Source: Panorpa germanica (Eukaryota > Arthropoda > Insecta > Mecoptera > Panorpidae). Taken from it: DNA of 64,000 nucleotides. This document shows, piece by piece, positions 49,254 through 62,400 of this stretch. The DNA lies in contig OY783219.1 of the NCBI GenBank assembly GCA_963678705.1, positions 11,222,001 through 11,286,000 on the forward strand, in the 5' to 3' direction. The notes under the pieces are model-generated. The model made no database searches. It was not told where the DNA came from and worked only from the letters and a program-made list of their open reading frames with translations. The stretch's first letter is position 1. Every line of letters starts with the position of its first letter. The position numbers and the translations under genes are program-made.

Positions 49254-49415
49254 CAGGCTCGGATTTGAGGGCAAGCAGGCGGGGCTACTGCCCCGGGGCC
49301 TCCACAATAGAGATAAAAGCAATACATTTTTGAAAAACATCACGGAAAAATTTTATTCGGAAATAAATGTAACATACATTTTTTAGGGGCCTCCACACCC
49401 CTCAATCCGGCGCTG
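49254..49415. mobile_element. hAT-like MITE, 162 bp
   Basis: The ends CAGGCTCGGATTTGAGGG and (inverted) CAGCGCCGGATTGAGGGG are the CAGGGCCGGATT-type termini of hAT elements. Flanking 8-mers GTATCATT and GTATCACT match at 7 of 8. The GC-rich ends contrast with an AT-rich centre. Non-coding. Confidence 0.75.
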
Positions 49416-50122
49416 GTATCACTAAATAGGTTAGTACATCCTCTATCAATTACGCTGCTTATCTTCAATTTTCAAAAAAAAATTCCTTTGCTTCTAGGCG
49501 CCTCATATAGCAATTTAATATGTAACATTGTATATTGTAACGTTCTATCTTGCACAAAAAGTTTTAGAACATAAATTTATGTGAAATTATATCTTTTTTT
49601 GTTTTGTATTCTTTCATTATATTAACCTAAAACATTAGAAAAAACTTACCTTAGCTTTTTACATAGATGTACATCCCATAAAAAAAGTCAAGTCAGAAAG
49701 TACAAGATCTAATATGGCGTGAAATTAGTTTATAGTTATATTATTAAAGTTAGTTTATAAGCAATAAATATTTTTGATCATAATTTTCATAATGTAAACT
49801 CGGACATATTTATAACTCTATGCGAGTGTTTAGCAACGTAATATCCACCTGTTTTATCAGCAACACACTGCACTAACAGCAGGTACTTGCTGATTATTTA
49901 ATGAGGCTGTTTAACGACTTAAAAATAACATTTTCACGTAAAGTTCGACCATAAAATATATCTCGCGAGGCTAACACATAGTTTATGCTTGTACCTTTTA
50001 TAGTCAATGAGAGAAATTTTAAATTTCGATATAAACTTTATTATCAATTAAAGTAGAACCTCGCTTATGCGAATCCCACATTCGGATAAAACATTTAAAA
50101 AACCGTACACACATTTTTTAAA

Positions 50123-50246
50123 AAAAATTATTTATTTGGTATATTTTCAATGCTGAGTTCTTTCACCGACGACTTTCTACTATTATTGGTACTTTTTATG
50201 GTATTGTCGACTCGTGAGAATGTAAGGTACACCACTACCTAATAAT
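50123..50246 (-). mobile_element. SINE 3' fragment
   Basis: Plus-strand landmarks are caatgctgagttctttcacc, gacgactttctactattatt, ttttatggtattgtcg and ccactacctaataa. A shorter scrap of the same segment is at 50627-50650. Confidence 0.65.
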
Positions 50247-50744
50247 GGGAGAAGAGAGAAAAAGTGGGAGAATGTGCAGAATTTGAAGGAGACTATTTTC
50301 CCAGTAAACATTTTGGCGTCACTTTGCCATCATATTTGTCATCATTTTGTCATGATGAGTTCATTTACAGTTCAGTTTCTCACAGTCGTTCATATGAAAT
50401 GTCTATTTTATCGACTACAAGTGGCGAAACCACTCCACCTGTCGGAATACAAATGAAGATAAAGTTGATGCGAACTATAATTGAAGTGCTATAGCTATAG
50501 AAATGTGACTAAACAGGATACTTCACCAAATTGCTTACTGGGTTAGGAGGAGTAAATTTTGAGTTCTTAATTATTCTATTTAAATCCGAAAGGTGTACAA
50601 TTGGTAAATATACATACATACATACACCACTGCCTAATAAATTTATGCTTATAAGAGCTACACATATTAAAACCTATTTATACTTCAATATTTTTTTAAT
50701 TAACTACTATTACTATTAATTTTATTAACTTAATGGTAATACTA

Positions 50745-51190
50745 CCAAATAAGCGAGAAGAATATTGTGCAGTTATTAAAGGGAGGCAGTGAAGGGAAGA
50801 GGTGGATGGCGGAAATAGAGAAAACGAACGAGAAAAGAGAATTAACGCCAGAGCAGATGTGATTTTAATCAGAAGTGATGTCTAATAAAACCATGCGAAC
50901 ACCTAGTTACCATTCCAAACCACAATGTGTTGTAAAGCAAATATTTTTCCTAATATCAATTCAATGATCGGACAAAAGAAACAGAGTGATACACGTAAAA
51001 GGCGGGAGAAGTGAAAATGAAGACAGAAGGGAAGAAGTATAGTTAAAATATAATAGAGGGTTTGTCGAGAGGGCACAAAGAAGGCAAGAGGTGAGGAAAT
51101 AGTGAGAATGAAGAAGGACTAGAGAAAATGAAAGGAAAGGGTCAAGAGAAGAAAAGCAGAAAGTACTTTTAGAAATAGAAAGGTCTAGAT
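50745..51190 (+). pseudogene. LINE-A 3' fragment
   Basis: An open stretch reads SEKNIVQLLKGGSEGKRW followed by MAEIEKTNEKREL. It matches the post-finger region of the copies at 36.4 and 63.6 kb. After that only purine-rich decayed sequence is left. Confidence 0.65.
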
Positions 51191-52584
51191 TAGTTTAAGT
51201 TAAGTATTAAGAATGTAAATTATAAAGGCGAAAGGCACATAATTAATATAATATAATAAATAATTGATGGTAATACTACCATTTAAATATAATTTATTTA
51301 TATTTTAATTTTGCGCTGATGACTCTCCGATAATCTATAAGTTTTATGATGTCTAGACCTTTAGATAACTCTACGTCAAACAACATATTTTTAAAGTGAA
51401 AACACTTTGTAATGATTTATTTTTTTGTCATCCTTTTAAATTATTATTTTATCATGTATCAATATAAAAGTAATAACAGTTTCCAAAAGCGTTTTTTTTC
51501 TTTCATACACTCTTTTCTTTAGGTTGATTGATCCGAAAGTTTCATTTGGAGCATAGGAAACAAAATATATATACAAAAACAGATTTTTGTGACCTTTTAC
51601 CTGTGAAAAACACGATTTTCTTACACGACATACTATGAGATAATTGATAGAACTTATAAAATATCAACATAAAGATTTATACAAGTTTTTAGCTTATTAT
51701 CTTTTAATCCGAGAATAAATCCTTATTTAACTGGACTACAATATTAAACGAGTTTAATCATCTACAATGTGCATATACTAATGCAGATTTATATAAAAAG
51801 TTTACGCATCAACTTCCGGAAATGTGTTTTGTTTTTTTATACTAGTTGGGGGAAGTACTAACACTGCATCGGTTCACCCTTTTTAAAGCTGTTTATAAGA
51901 GTGACGTGTGTGGGGATTAAATTCATCCTTTAGCGTTTAACAGCAGTGTATTTGCAGTGGCTACATCGACCACAGTTTACCTACTCTGTTTCAGCTTTTG
52001 AAACTTTCGCTAACATGACAAACAACGCAGTAAACACAACAGTTACGTTCATTAAACAGATATATTTGGACAAAAGTGGTGTATAATTGACGTTCGTCAA
52101 GCTTGGCACAAAATAATCTAATGGTTAATTTGCCGCTAATTGGTTGAACTGAAAGCGCAAGAATTTGTTACTATATTATTGGAAAAATTTAATAATCAAT
52201 AAAAATAATTTCAATAATACTATATAATATCGTTTAAATTCGTTTTTGTTTTTGATTTGTATTTTACGAAATACCGAGGATTGCGGATTGTTTCATATAA
52301 CTGGAGATGTTAAGGCATTAAATAAAACGTTTTGTGCAACAAGGAGTTCGTACTGCACGTAAAGTCGATTTAAACTGTTCGTTTACTGGATTAAAAATTG
52401 TTGTACTTTTGGAAGCCTGATAGATAATTTTATTATTTATTAATTTAATATGTGTGCCGTTAGACTTTACGTTCTTTTATTTATTAAATCACGTAATTAC
52501 ATCTCATTGCCAACCTAAACTTAAAGCTATTCTAACACTTTTAATAATTCCAACAGCAATGTTTGATTTTTATACTCTAGTTCC

Positions 52585-52905
52585 TATATTTTCTTGATCT
52601 CTACTCCTCATTGTTTCTCTTTCTTTACTATTTTCTTCCTCCACCTCTTGTCTTCCTTATCTCCTCTCCGCAAATTCTCTATTTTCTGAATTGAACTTTA
52701 ACTGTTTCTATTCTGCCATTCCTTCTCTATCCTCGCTTCTTCTCTCTATCTCCGCCATCCACTGCTTCCCTTAACTGCCTCATTTTAAAAGCTGCATAAT
52801 CTTCTTTTCTCATATGAATACTTAATGTACCTAGCGTTTCTATCTCTCTCTCTCTCTCAAACACCCTGCTCATCCTTTCTTCGTTTCCCAATCTAAATCT
52901 GGGTA
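52585..52905 (-). pseudogene. LINE-A fragment
   Basis: The minus strand reads RLPRFRLGNEERMSR, then a (GA)n run that has replaced the cysteine region, then IETLGTL. A purine-rich tail like that of the 63.6-kb copy follows. Confidence 0.65.
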
Positions 52906-53394
52906 ATCTTAATAACTGTATTAATATTGAATACAGTTTAACACCATTACCAATTTAATACCCGAGTTTAGAAGAGTTCGATTTATTAATTCAATATCTA
53001 TTAGCCAAGTAAAATAAGATGATTTAAGGTGTAATTCTCGAAAAGAAAGATAGAATGCTGAAATTTTGCACAGACCTTATCCAGATGTATGTTATATGTA
53101 TTAGAGGTGATTAAGAAAGTTGTAGATCAAAAAATTCTCTTCGAATTAATCATTTGTTCACATGATTAGTCCAATGAATGAGACGCTAGATTTCTTTATT
53201 ACGAAGTTGCTTAGTTTACTAGACTCTATATATACAATTTGACGAACAACGGAATTCATAGAATGAACTGACAACGGAAATATTTTCCTCGCGTTTTTAG
53301 AAAAAGACTCCATAAAAAAAAACTAAAAATGTTTAAACAGCAAGGTACCAGATGCAAATTTGTGTATACCAATCAATATTTATATACTTTTTAT

Positions 53395-53423
53395 ATGAAT
53401 ATATATTTTTAATATATATTCAT
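53395..53423. other. 12-bp inverted repeat
   Basis: ATGAATATATAT and ATATATATTCAT flank a 5-nt spacer. Mostly TA composition, so chance is plausible. Confidence 0.5.
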
Positions 53424-54183
53424 GTAGCCAAAGTTGCAATACATAACATAATACTCTACTCTACTGGTATATACTGATGTTACATAATAAATATGTGCTT
53501 TGCTAAAAATCTCCTAATATTTAACTAAAATATTGCATTTGTTTAATATTCATAGAACGAGTGTTTATCAACATTATGATGACGTATTATTTGAATTTGT
53601 ATATGTGTGCATATACTGTATTTTAGCGAACTATTTTCTAAAAATAATAATTAAATTTTTTATTTAAAACCTATGCTAAAATAAATAAAAATATATGTAT
53701 CTCTTTCACTGTAATATTCCATATATAATATTACAAACTAATGACATAGTTTTCATGATTTAATGCCACAATGTTTTTATTACACTGTCAGTTCAACACT
53801 GTGCAGTGTTGCGCTGTATTCACAGTTTACACACTCTATAATAAACGAATCTACATATATACATAATAATTAGATTATTACAATTCATGCAAGATATAAC
53901 GTAGCGCAATAACACAATTAAAAGAAATCAATGTGTTGATATTCTCTTATTGATAATTAGTAGTAATTTAAATTAAAAATTGACTGCAAAAAATGATGCT
54001 GTATTTGACAGACAATGCAGAAACATTACACATTCAAAAAATTACACAATCTCGGAGTTCAAATTCAAATTAAAAGTGCAGAATTTTGTTCTTTAATAGA
54101 AAACAAAATAGTGACACTGCTGAATATCCAAAGAAACTGCACTAGAAAGTGCAACACTCTCTTTCAATAGAAACCTCTATAAA

Positions 54184-54422
54184 TTTTTTTTTTTTATTTA
54201 ATTTACTTAACGTCGACCATTTCCGTTGGTGAGTCCTTTCACAAAAGATCTCCAACATTGTTTACGGTTATTTGTGGTGTCGTGGTCACATATACGTATA
54301 TATGGTCACACCTGTGCCTAATAAGTTTATGATTATGTATATACATAAACAGTTTAACTTAATAACAATTAAACCCAGAAAATAGAACTCTGATCCGACA
54401 GCAGTCAGCGTCAAGCATCAAT
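54184..54422 (-). mobile_element. SINE copy, nearly full length, head decayed
   Basis: It has the oligo-T start, the inverted gacgttaagtaaattaaat tail, the aagtttatgattatg block and the start of a degraded tRNA-like head (gatgcttgacgctgactgct on the minus strand). Two internal tatata-rich patches are present. Confidence 0.7.
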
Positions 54423-56107
54423 ATAAAATAATAAATTAATTCTTAATTTTTTGAAAGATTTTTTTAAATTTAAATTGCAAATATATAATGTGATTTCAAT
54501 TATAACACCCTGTTGTACTCGTAAATGCATATGTTTATTTATATATGTATGCGCTAATAATTATACTCGTATACACGAGTATGTTTATTTGGCTTAAACT
54601 CATTTAAAAATCTATCACGATTAGTTTATACGTACATTTACAAATGCATTTTGTTTCAGTTTTTAACATTCAATACTCATACCGGCACAATCCGTACTCT
54701 ATAAAATTTTCAGTGCTAGGATTGTGATTTGCATATTAAATAGACTACATTTTTATTAAATAATAATGACCTGAACTGTGTATTTCGTTATCATGTAGTT
54801 TTTTTCATTACCATTGTGAAATTAATGTTTTACAAGCTGTAAAAGCGTAGAGTTGTAAATTCGAAGCGAAACGTAGAGCTAGCTATAGTCAATAATTATT
54901 GGAAGTGGAACCGCCGGATCAAATTGAATTAAAAATAAATTCGTTTAATTAGATCATATATATATATGGTATGTGGGTTACTGAAGTATGCGAATATGAT
55001 ACACGGATGATATTTATGAGGTTTAATTAATTCTTTTGCATATTTCATTATAGAGAGGATTTTCAAAAATAATGATTTTCTATTTTAATCATTCGTAGCG
55101 AAAAAATATCTCATGAATGGTAACTCTTAGGGCAAAAATCATAAGAACCATTTTAGTAGAGGATTTTAAGATCTACAACTTTGGTTTGAAATTTTTTTTT
55201 GATAAACTTACCGTTTTCGAGAAAAATCCAAAAAACCTCAAATTTTGACCTTTGACCCCGAATAACTTTTGAAGCACACATAGGATCGATGGGGATTTTT
55301 AAAACTTTTTTTGTAATGGTAAACCCCAGCTCTCCACCAATATTTGGCTCTTCGGCATTTTTTGTTATTTGACCACTATTTTTATGTTTAAATTGACCGG
55401 ATCATAATTAATTTTATAATTTTGTAAATAATTAAAAAAGCCAGATATCAAAAAATTAATAATGTGTCATAATAGTTATTAAAAGTAAATGAATTCACCC
55501 AGTTCTTTGTGTTAATAGACTTCCCGTGAACCTAATAGACTCCATAGAATAATTTTCTAACGACATTTTAATCATACGTAGTTTAGAACGTGAACTACTA
55601 TTTGTGTAATTTATCAAGCAGACTTTTTCTATGTTTTAGTTTTAGTTTCTGGACTTCTAACAACTTTGTTATAATCAGCAGTTTTTAAATTAAGGTCAAA
55701 CTACAAACTTCTAAACTTCATTTTAGTTTCTCGAGACTTTTAAGTTACTACAATTTAGTAACTTTTAGATATATCGTACTCGTACTGTTGTAGCATCATG
55801 AAAAATGTGGAATTTCTTGCAGTAATTCATTTTAAGGGAGCCATATATCATTACCTAGAATTACCTCGCACATTAAACCAACTGCAGCTGTTAAACGCGT
55901 AATAAAACCTTGGAAATTGAAAGTAAGTTCTGTATTACTTGGAAGTCGTTAACGGGATAATTAAGAAAAGTTTTATGTTTCTTTAATATTTATATTTATG
56001 TTTTATTATTTTTATTTATTATTTATTATTTTTTTTATTTATATATATTCCCAAAATTTAATTATTGTTCTTCGAGGACAGATTGTAAATTATGTATGTT
56101 GTAAAAT

Positions 56108-56127
56108 AAAAAAAAAAAAAAAAAAAA
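56108..56127 (+). repeat. Oligo-A tract of 20
   Basis: It follows cgaggacagattgtaaatta and tgtatgttgtaaaat, which looks like a retroposon 3' end, but no target duplication was found. Confidence 0.6.
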
Positions 56128-56683
56128 TATTTATGTAATTAATTACGTAAGCTTAATTATTGTTAATTACATAATAAACAAATTAGTAGAATAATAGTTA
56201 AAAAGAAAATTAAATTTTATTTGTTTTGTAAACAAATACCGTTTATCAAAGTAGAATATTAGACACCACTGCTTAACTAAGTTCACTTTACAATTTTATT
56301 TACATTTTATTAATTTTCAATGATACTCATAATTTAAATTTAAATCCCAAAACATTAAAATTATATGCCTGTTATACCTCTCGCTTAAAGATTCAGCCTG
56401 CGTATATTTGTGCTCGCAAAACTCGAAAAGTAGTCAGTCGATTGACTAGAAATTTTGATACAATGTTGCATTCGAATACGAGTGTGTTTTCTTTCGCTTT
56501 TTCTCACTTGATCATCGTCTGTATTTCTGTGTATGTTTTTTATTTCCTCTCATTCATTTTATATCAGACTGAGCCAGAGCGAATCGCGGCGGTTTGGCTA
56601 GTTAATAGTAAAACGTAGAATAGTAAAATGTAGAATTTAATAAAAATACCTTAAAGTGCCAACGATGTGAGAGCTCAGAAATT

Positions 56684-56733
56684 TTATAAACTTATTAGGC
56701 AGTGGTGTTAAATAAATAAATTAAAAAAAAAAA
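56684..56733 (+). mobile_element. SINE scrap with internal deletion
   Basis: ataaacttattaggcagtgg is joined directly to the taaataaataaatta tail and an oligo-A run. The intervening 3' block is missing. Confidence 0.5.
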
Positions 56734-57535
56734 TTGTAATATTCAGTAGCTAAAAAAGCACGTGTATACTGTACAACAGTCAAACTTACAAGAAGAGAAT
56801 GATTGAAAGATCGCTATGCTTTTATACTCTTAACCTAAAAAACCTTATCATTAAACAAATAAATCCTATCGTTATACGTAGATATGATCAGTTTTAGTCT
56901 GATCCTCATAGATCCTAGTATTTCCAATCACGCTCTAACATTTGTTTAAATCCTTCAAAAATTCTACCTGTAAATATTACCTATTCAACAAATAAGAAAT
57001 CCTTAAACTAACACAAATTAACATTTACAGCACGAATTGTAGGTCACGATACTAAAGAATAATTATCATTTAACATAATTTTGTAGTAAATAATAAAACA
57101 TCAGCGTGGTTATAAATAATTTAAAAACATTAGGCTCATATATACCTTACCTTAACATTGAATATTGTTTTAACCTGCAGTATCTTATCTTACAACGAAG
57201 TCTTACAACAAAGGTATAGGTATACGGATGAGAAATCCATGGTTCACTAATTTTTTCCCAAGCGAATTAAAGTTAAACAGACATTAAGACGGGTGATGAA
57301 CTAACAACGCACCTCGTATATACTGAGTCACTCACACACATACACAGCCACACAGCTAACTTAAATACACATTTACATCTAAACATAAAATAACAAAAAA
57401 ATCATTTTGCGAGAAATTAATTACACAGGTAGAAGCAAGTTGTGTGTACGTTCGAGTACAGTCAACTTCGTGTAATTTAATATTCATTAGACTTTGATAT
57501 TTTTTACGTTTAAATTAGTTTAGTAAGTATAGTTT

Positions 57536-58200
57536 ATTAGAGTCGTAACAAAAGCACTTGGTCTGTAAGTTATGAAAATGTTGAAAATGACGATTTTCTT
57601 GAAAATTTAAATATCTGTATTTATTAATGTCCTTTATACGTAAAAGAAGTTTCTACTACTAAAGTTTCTTCTGTTTACGGTAATAAAATTTTTAGATATT
57701 GATGACTTTTTATACTCGAACTCTCGAAATTTTTTTATGATTGTTTTGAAACACTTAGAATCAATAATTGAGAATATGATAAATATTGTCATGTAAAGAA
57801 ATAGCAGCAAGTAATATTAGTTTTTTCATAAAATAAGTTCAAAGTAAGCTACTTTTGTATTAAAGCGTAATGACTAGAAACTCGAGACTTGGCAACATCG
57901 CATTACGCAGAAGTTTACAATACCGTAAAATCACAGCAATGTAAACAAGTCGTCTTTTGATCAGTATAAATATGCAACGTTGCCAAGTCTAAAAAACGAC
58001 GCAGTAGGATTGTTTTTTTATTTCTGCGCATGTAAGATTCGCCGAAAGAGAGCAGTGCGTATTAACTATAATTTTTAATGTATATAAGTTTTAAATAGGT
58101 TAGTTTACATAGGGGAATCTTTTCGTATAGGTTGACTATGACTGCTTCTTGGGAACGTCCTTAAGCAGTCTATTAGAATCGTAACAGAAGCACTTGGTCT
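57536..58200 (+). repeat. Pair of 29-bp direct repeats 636 bp apart
   Basis: ATTAGAGTCGTAACAAAAGC at 57536 and ATTAGAATCGTAACAGAAGC at 58172, both continuing ACTTGGTCT, differ at two positions. No primer-binding site or polypurine tract was seen, so an LTR origin is not supported. Confidence 0.5.
57885..57990. repeat. 106-bp hairpin-forming segment
   Basis: AGACTTGGCAAC at 57885-57896 is inverted perfectly as GTTGCCAAGTCT at 57979-57990. Inner GTTTAC/GTAAAC can extend the fold. It lies between the direct repeats at 57536 and 58172. Confidence 0.5.
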
Positions 58201-58679
58201 ACGAATTGTTAAAGTAAGAAATAAGCTTAACTTGCAAGGAATAATATGATAATATAAAAAAAGATAAAGTTATGCAACTGAACTGCAGTTTTATAATGCA
58301 TATTAGCAGTGTCGTTCCATATATTGTGATTTTTGACGAGCATCGTGCATGTTTCGGAAAAGAGAGGAATTGATGGCTGGATGGATCAGTCCATCAATAT
58401 GTTGTGCACCACGCTCATTATTACTTCGCGTTTATGTTACTTATACTGTACTGATGTTTTGACTCGCTTAAAACCATAAAGCAAAATTGTCTTACACTAT
58501 TGAAATGGACTGATACAACCAGCTGCTATAAACAAATAGGTTAATCGATCTTGCTCAAATTTGGCATAGTAATTAAATACAGTGCTACCAACTTACGGAA
58601 AAAAGTACAAGTTACTTGTTGAACACACATAGCTTTAAAGGTTTTTTTTTAAATATTTATTTGAATGTATTTGAATAAA

Positions 58680-58800
58680 ACTCTCGATAGTTATTAGCAC
58701 TTTTCTAATACATAATTAACATTTATAAATAAAGATTCATTGATAAAGTCAATAAGGTTAAAATTTTATCTTTCATAATATGCACTAAGAAACGCTTTAT
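58680..58800 (+). repeat. Family G repeat copy
   Basis: atagttattagcacttttct, aatacataattaacatttat and cattgataaagtcaataagg align with the 12.5-kb copy in the same order. Confidence 0.5.
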
Positions 58801-59185
58801 TTTTGATCCAACAAAGTGGAAACCTCGTTTCAATTCTTCTTTTAATTATATAAATATTATTTTCTTATTTTTCGCAGTGGTATAGAAGCGGCACTGCTTA
58901 CATCTCATTATGGCTGTGCATTTCTTTATTCAAACAAACAATAAAGACTTTCTTGAGAATGTATTGCGATTTTTAATTGAAAATTTTTATATACGAACAT
59001 GAATTTTAAGTAGTACGAGTAGTGCGCCGTACGTCAAAGAATTGCAGCACAGCAACCGACCGAGGAAAATTACTGTTGAAGAACAAACATTTTTATTAAC
59101 ATAGTAAAGTTCTTTTTAACAATTACATTAGAACTGCAGGGTGTATCAGCAGAAACTGACTTTTCTATGAATGAATGAATGAATG

Positions 59186-59365
59186 TTTAAGATGTTTTGC
59201 TTTCTTATTCATCATCGACAGTTCTTTATGTCTTCTTTCACTTGACCTTTCCATCTCACCCCTACTCTCTCTTTCTCATTCTTACTCTTGCATTACTTTC
59301 CAGAAGTGTCATAGTATTCCGTTTCAGTCCATTCGTTCTACATGTCCTAACCGTAAGATTTTCTC
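59186..59365 (-). pseudogene. LINE ORF2 C-terminus of a second type (LGHVERM class)
   Basis: The minus strand reads LRLGHVERM and, after two stops and a frameshift, VRWKGQVKEDIKN. This order is found at the C-terminus of insect endonuclease/reverse-transcriptase LINEs (LGHV.RM ... RW.D.V..DL). The 3' side runs into a short (ATTC)n tail, seen as (AATG)n at 59167-59185. Confidence 0.65.
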
Positions 59366-59878
59366 TTTATAGTTTAAATTACGAGAGCTCGGCGGCGACC
59401 CCTGCTTAAAAGAGAATATGAGAGCCGTACACATCTTCGATACCATGGTGTATTTTATCTTAATTGTTTCTATATATTTTTTCTCTATAAAGACATTACT
59501 GAGGTAGTGCTTTCTCGAGATATCGCAAATTTATCAAAAATCTCGCAGTAGCTAAGCTGCCACCGCTCGTTTTCAAATCTGCAACAGGTCATAATCGCTT
59601 TATAGAACTATGACAATAAATTTGAGTGGCCCTAAATTTTAATAAATTTTGATGCAGTAATAACTTTATAAACGAACGAAAAGTGGCCTCTATTGACGGG
59701 GATCAAATCAATAAAATAAATTAATTTAAAAAAATGAATACTCACTATAAACTTTTACAATATTTAGGTTAAACCTCAAATTCTATTATATCTATGCCGC
59801 CATGTGTAAATCTGATAAGGATTGCTTTAGAGTCACCCCGGTTAGGCAATTATTATACAGAACCATTATATAAAGTGA

Positions 59879-60028
59879 GCCTTGCAATTAGCTTGTAGCA
59901 AATGATCAAATGTTAGCCAGGCACTGCAAGATAATTTCTATATGAAAGAGAGAAAATGTACTTTCGAACTAGCTTGTGGTAAGCTAACAAGTGTGAAACT
60001 GCATTGCAATACAATTTTCTACCTGGAA
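59879..60028 (+). repeat. Family A copy
   Basis: Two units with tagcttgtagcaaatg and tagcttgtggtaagctaa, ending in acaattttctacctgg. The left terminus is degraded. Confidence 0.65.
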
Positions 60029-61767
60029 AGTGCAGAATTAATTTAAAACGGGCGGCTCCTATTGATACACCCTTTAACTCTAACACTACTGCCACCGTTA
60101 CTGACTCCGCATAAATATATAAACAATCTGCGGTATAATTAAGGCACGTCAACTTATATATGACACTTAAAATATTTAAAATATAGGTCATAACTCTATT
60201 ATTATATAAGAAGAAGTCGGAAGAAAGTACAGTTGCATGCAAAATACGAGTATACTGAATGTAGGTAGTATAACTACCGGTAAAAGCTGAGAAATATTTT
60301 ACGGGTTCTACAGGATTCATTCATCTTATCGTGATGAGGTTTTGTAAATATGAATATAACAATAGCGGTGCGTTGAATAACGAGCTTTGCTTTTCTTTCT
60401 CGCAGCGCTTTTAGCGTTTCTTATTTTCTTCATTATTTATTTTTATTTAATTATGTTTTTACTTATTGTTAATATTAACTTTATATTATATTAAGATTAA
60501 GCATACTCCTCTTTGTTATAAAATTTGAAAGAATATAAAAGTAAACAATAACAGGAAAATAGTATAAGTAAAACTGATATAAATGAAGCTGTTTAATTTC
60601 TTTTCTCTATAAAACGGATATAAGTATTTAAGACATTTTATTAGGAATTGTAAATTTTTAATCAAACTTCAAACTTAAAGTCTTTTGTTTTAGTAATTTA
60701 CATACACATTATAATAATTACACTGTTTAACTTAAATCATACTATCATACGTGGAATCAAAGAAACAACATTTAAAGTTTATTATTTAAATTGTCAATTT
60801 CTTTTTATCTAATTTATAATAACTTAACATTATGCACAGTGAGTTCTATCTGCTCCAAATATCAACTGTGTTGCACTACACACTCTATGTATAAAAGTAG
60901 CTATAACTAATATATACCGTTAGCTCACGTGACCAGAATGCAATTGTAATATTTCTAGTCAGTGTTACCGACTAAAGAAATATAATTTCTTTACACATAT
61001 ATGCATATATCTTAAGTTAATCCTCCCCTCCTTTTTTGTTGGTTTGAGCAAGCACTGCTTCTATGCACATATATAAATGCTGATATGTATTCTTGTGACA
61101 TAGCTTTTGTATGTACATTTAAGAATAAAAGTGTCTATTGTAAAACTTCTTAATGTTTTTCCTGAACTCCCAATAAGATCAAACTTTGTTGGAAGATAAC
61201 ACATTGGTTCTCAATCTATCATTAATATTTTTTAAATAACAAATTAAAATAAACTGATATAATGCGCTGATCTTTTATAACACGGTACTCGTACAGTGCT
61301 AGTGTTACATATAACCAATCGATTACATACTTGTTTAATTTTGGAATAATAAATAATTACCAACTTTCAACTGATACTCTACCTTTTATATTTACAAGCA
61401 TAATTATTTTCGAAATCTTTTATACATCTTGCTAAACATACTTACGTGTGTTTAAGGTTTATCTAATATAACAAAATATACTTGATATTTAAGGGGGGGG
61501 GGGTAAGGTCAAAACGATGAAAAAGAAGCATATTTTCGATAATGTTTTTTGACAACACAGTTAATTTATAATTATTTCTGTAATTACTACATGATAAAAT
61601 GACATTTAAAGAATGCTTTGTAAAATTTTCATAAATAAATATCAAGAAATGAGGCATTGACAGAGAATCTCCGCAGACGTCACAAAAGAAAGTAACATAG
61701 CGGTGCCACTCATAACTCATCACTGGATTTTCTGAAATCGAAAATTCAAATTGATTTCATTAGTTGG

Positions 61768-61990
61768 TAAGTTTCTGCAGGTAACGCTGTCGAGTTTTTG
61801 TGTTTTTATTGATTTTTCAATTTTTTACAGCACTTAAAAGTCAAAATACCGATTTTTTCATGAAAAAAATCAGAAACTTTGTTATTTTAAAAGACGTTAA
61901 AATTTGTATAAAGAAACAGTGTGCACAATTTCAAAAGAATCGGTTCAGTAGATTTTGAGCTAGAGAGCACACCGACTTTGAAAAAGCTGT
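61768..61990 (+). repeat. Repeat family shared with 47927-48130
   Basis: Homologous to the 47.9-kb copy from taagtttctgcaggtaacgc to gagctagagagcacaccgac. It retains an internal stretch of about 45 bp that the other copy lacks. No coding potential. Confidence 0.6.
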
Positions 61991-62239
61991 GTGTGAGAAA
62001 CCGCATTTAAAAGTTTCGAAGTAACACAGCAGACCACAGAGGAAAAGACTTATAACTCTATATCTCCGACAGTTTTACTCCAATCGACTTCAAATTTTTA
62101 CATAATAAACTTAATCTGTTGTACAATAATATAAATAAATAAAAAAAGAAACTTTTTTACCTAATATAAACGTTTTGTGACCAAATTTAAAAAAAATAAA
62201 TATACCTTTTATCCGCATTAGGATACTCATAATATTTCA

Positions 62240-62400
62240 TAAAAACGCGTTTTTAAGGATTTTAAAATCTTAAGCCGTTATTTTTGAGGATTAAAGGCTT
62301 TTGAAATATCTTATAAATTAAACCCCTTTAAGATTAAATATTATTAGATTTTGCTTGGATAACATATTACATGAATGTGAGGTAATATCCATATTTTATC
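62240..62400 (-). repeat. Family D repeat copy
   Basis: The minus strand reads tcacattcatgtaatatg, aagcaaaatctaataatatt and taatcttaaaggggtttaat, matching the 44.3- and 48.7-kb copies. Confidence 0.6.

Larger units (their letters stand above)
51191..56425. other. AT-rich noncoding DNA between repeats
   Basis: Holds the listed LINE, SINE and palindrome. It also has a segment at 55060-55390 of the low-complexity type often found in decayed insect transposons (tttgaccccgaataactttt), whose family I cannot name. Confidence 0.5.

Noticed and set aside
5012-56272. Inverted agtggtgtctaa motif pair at 5012 and 56260
   Set aside because: A 12-mer match 51 kb apart is not evidence for one element.
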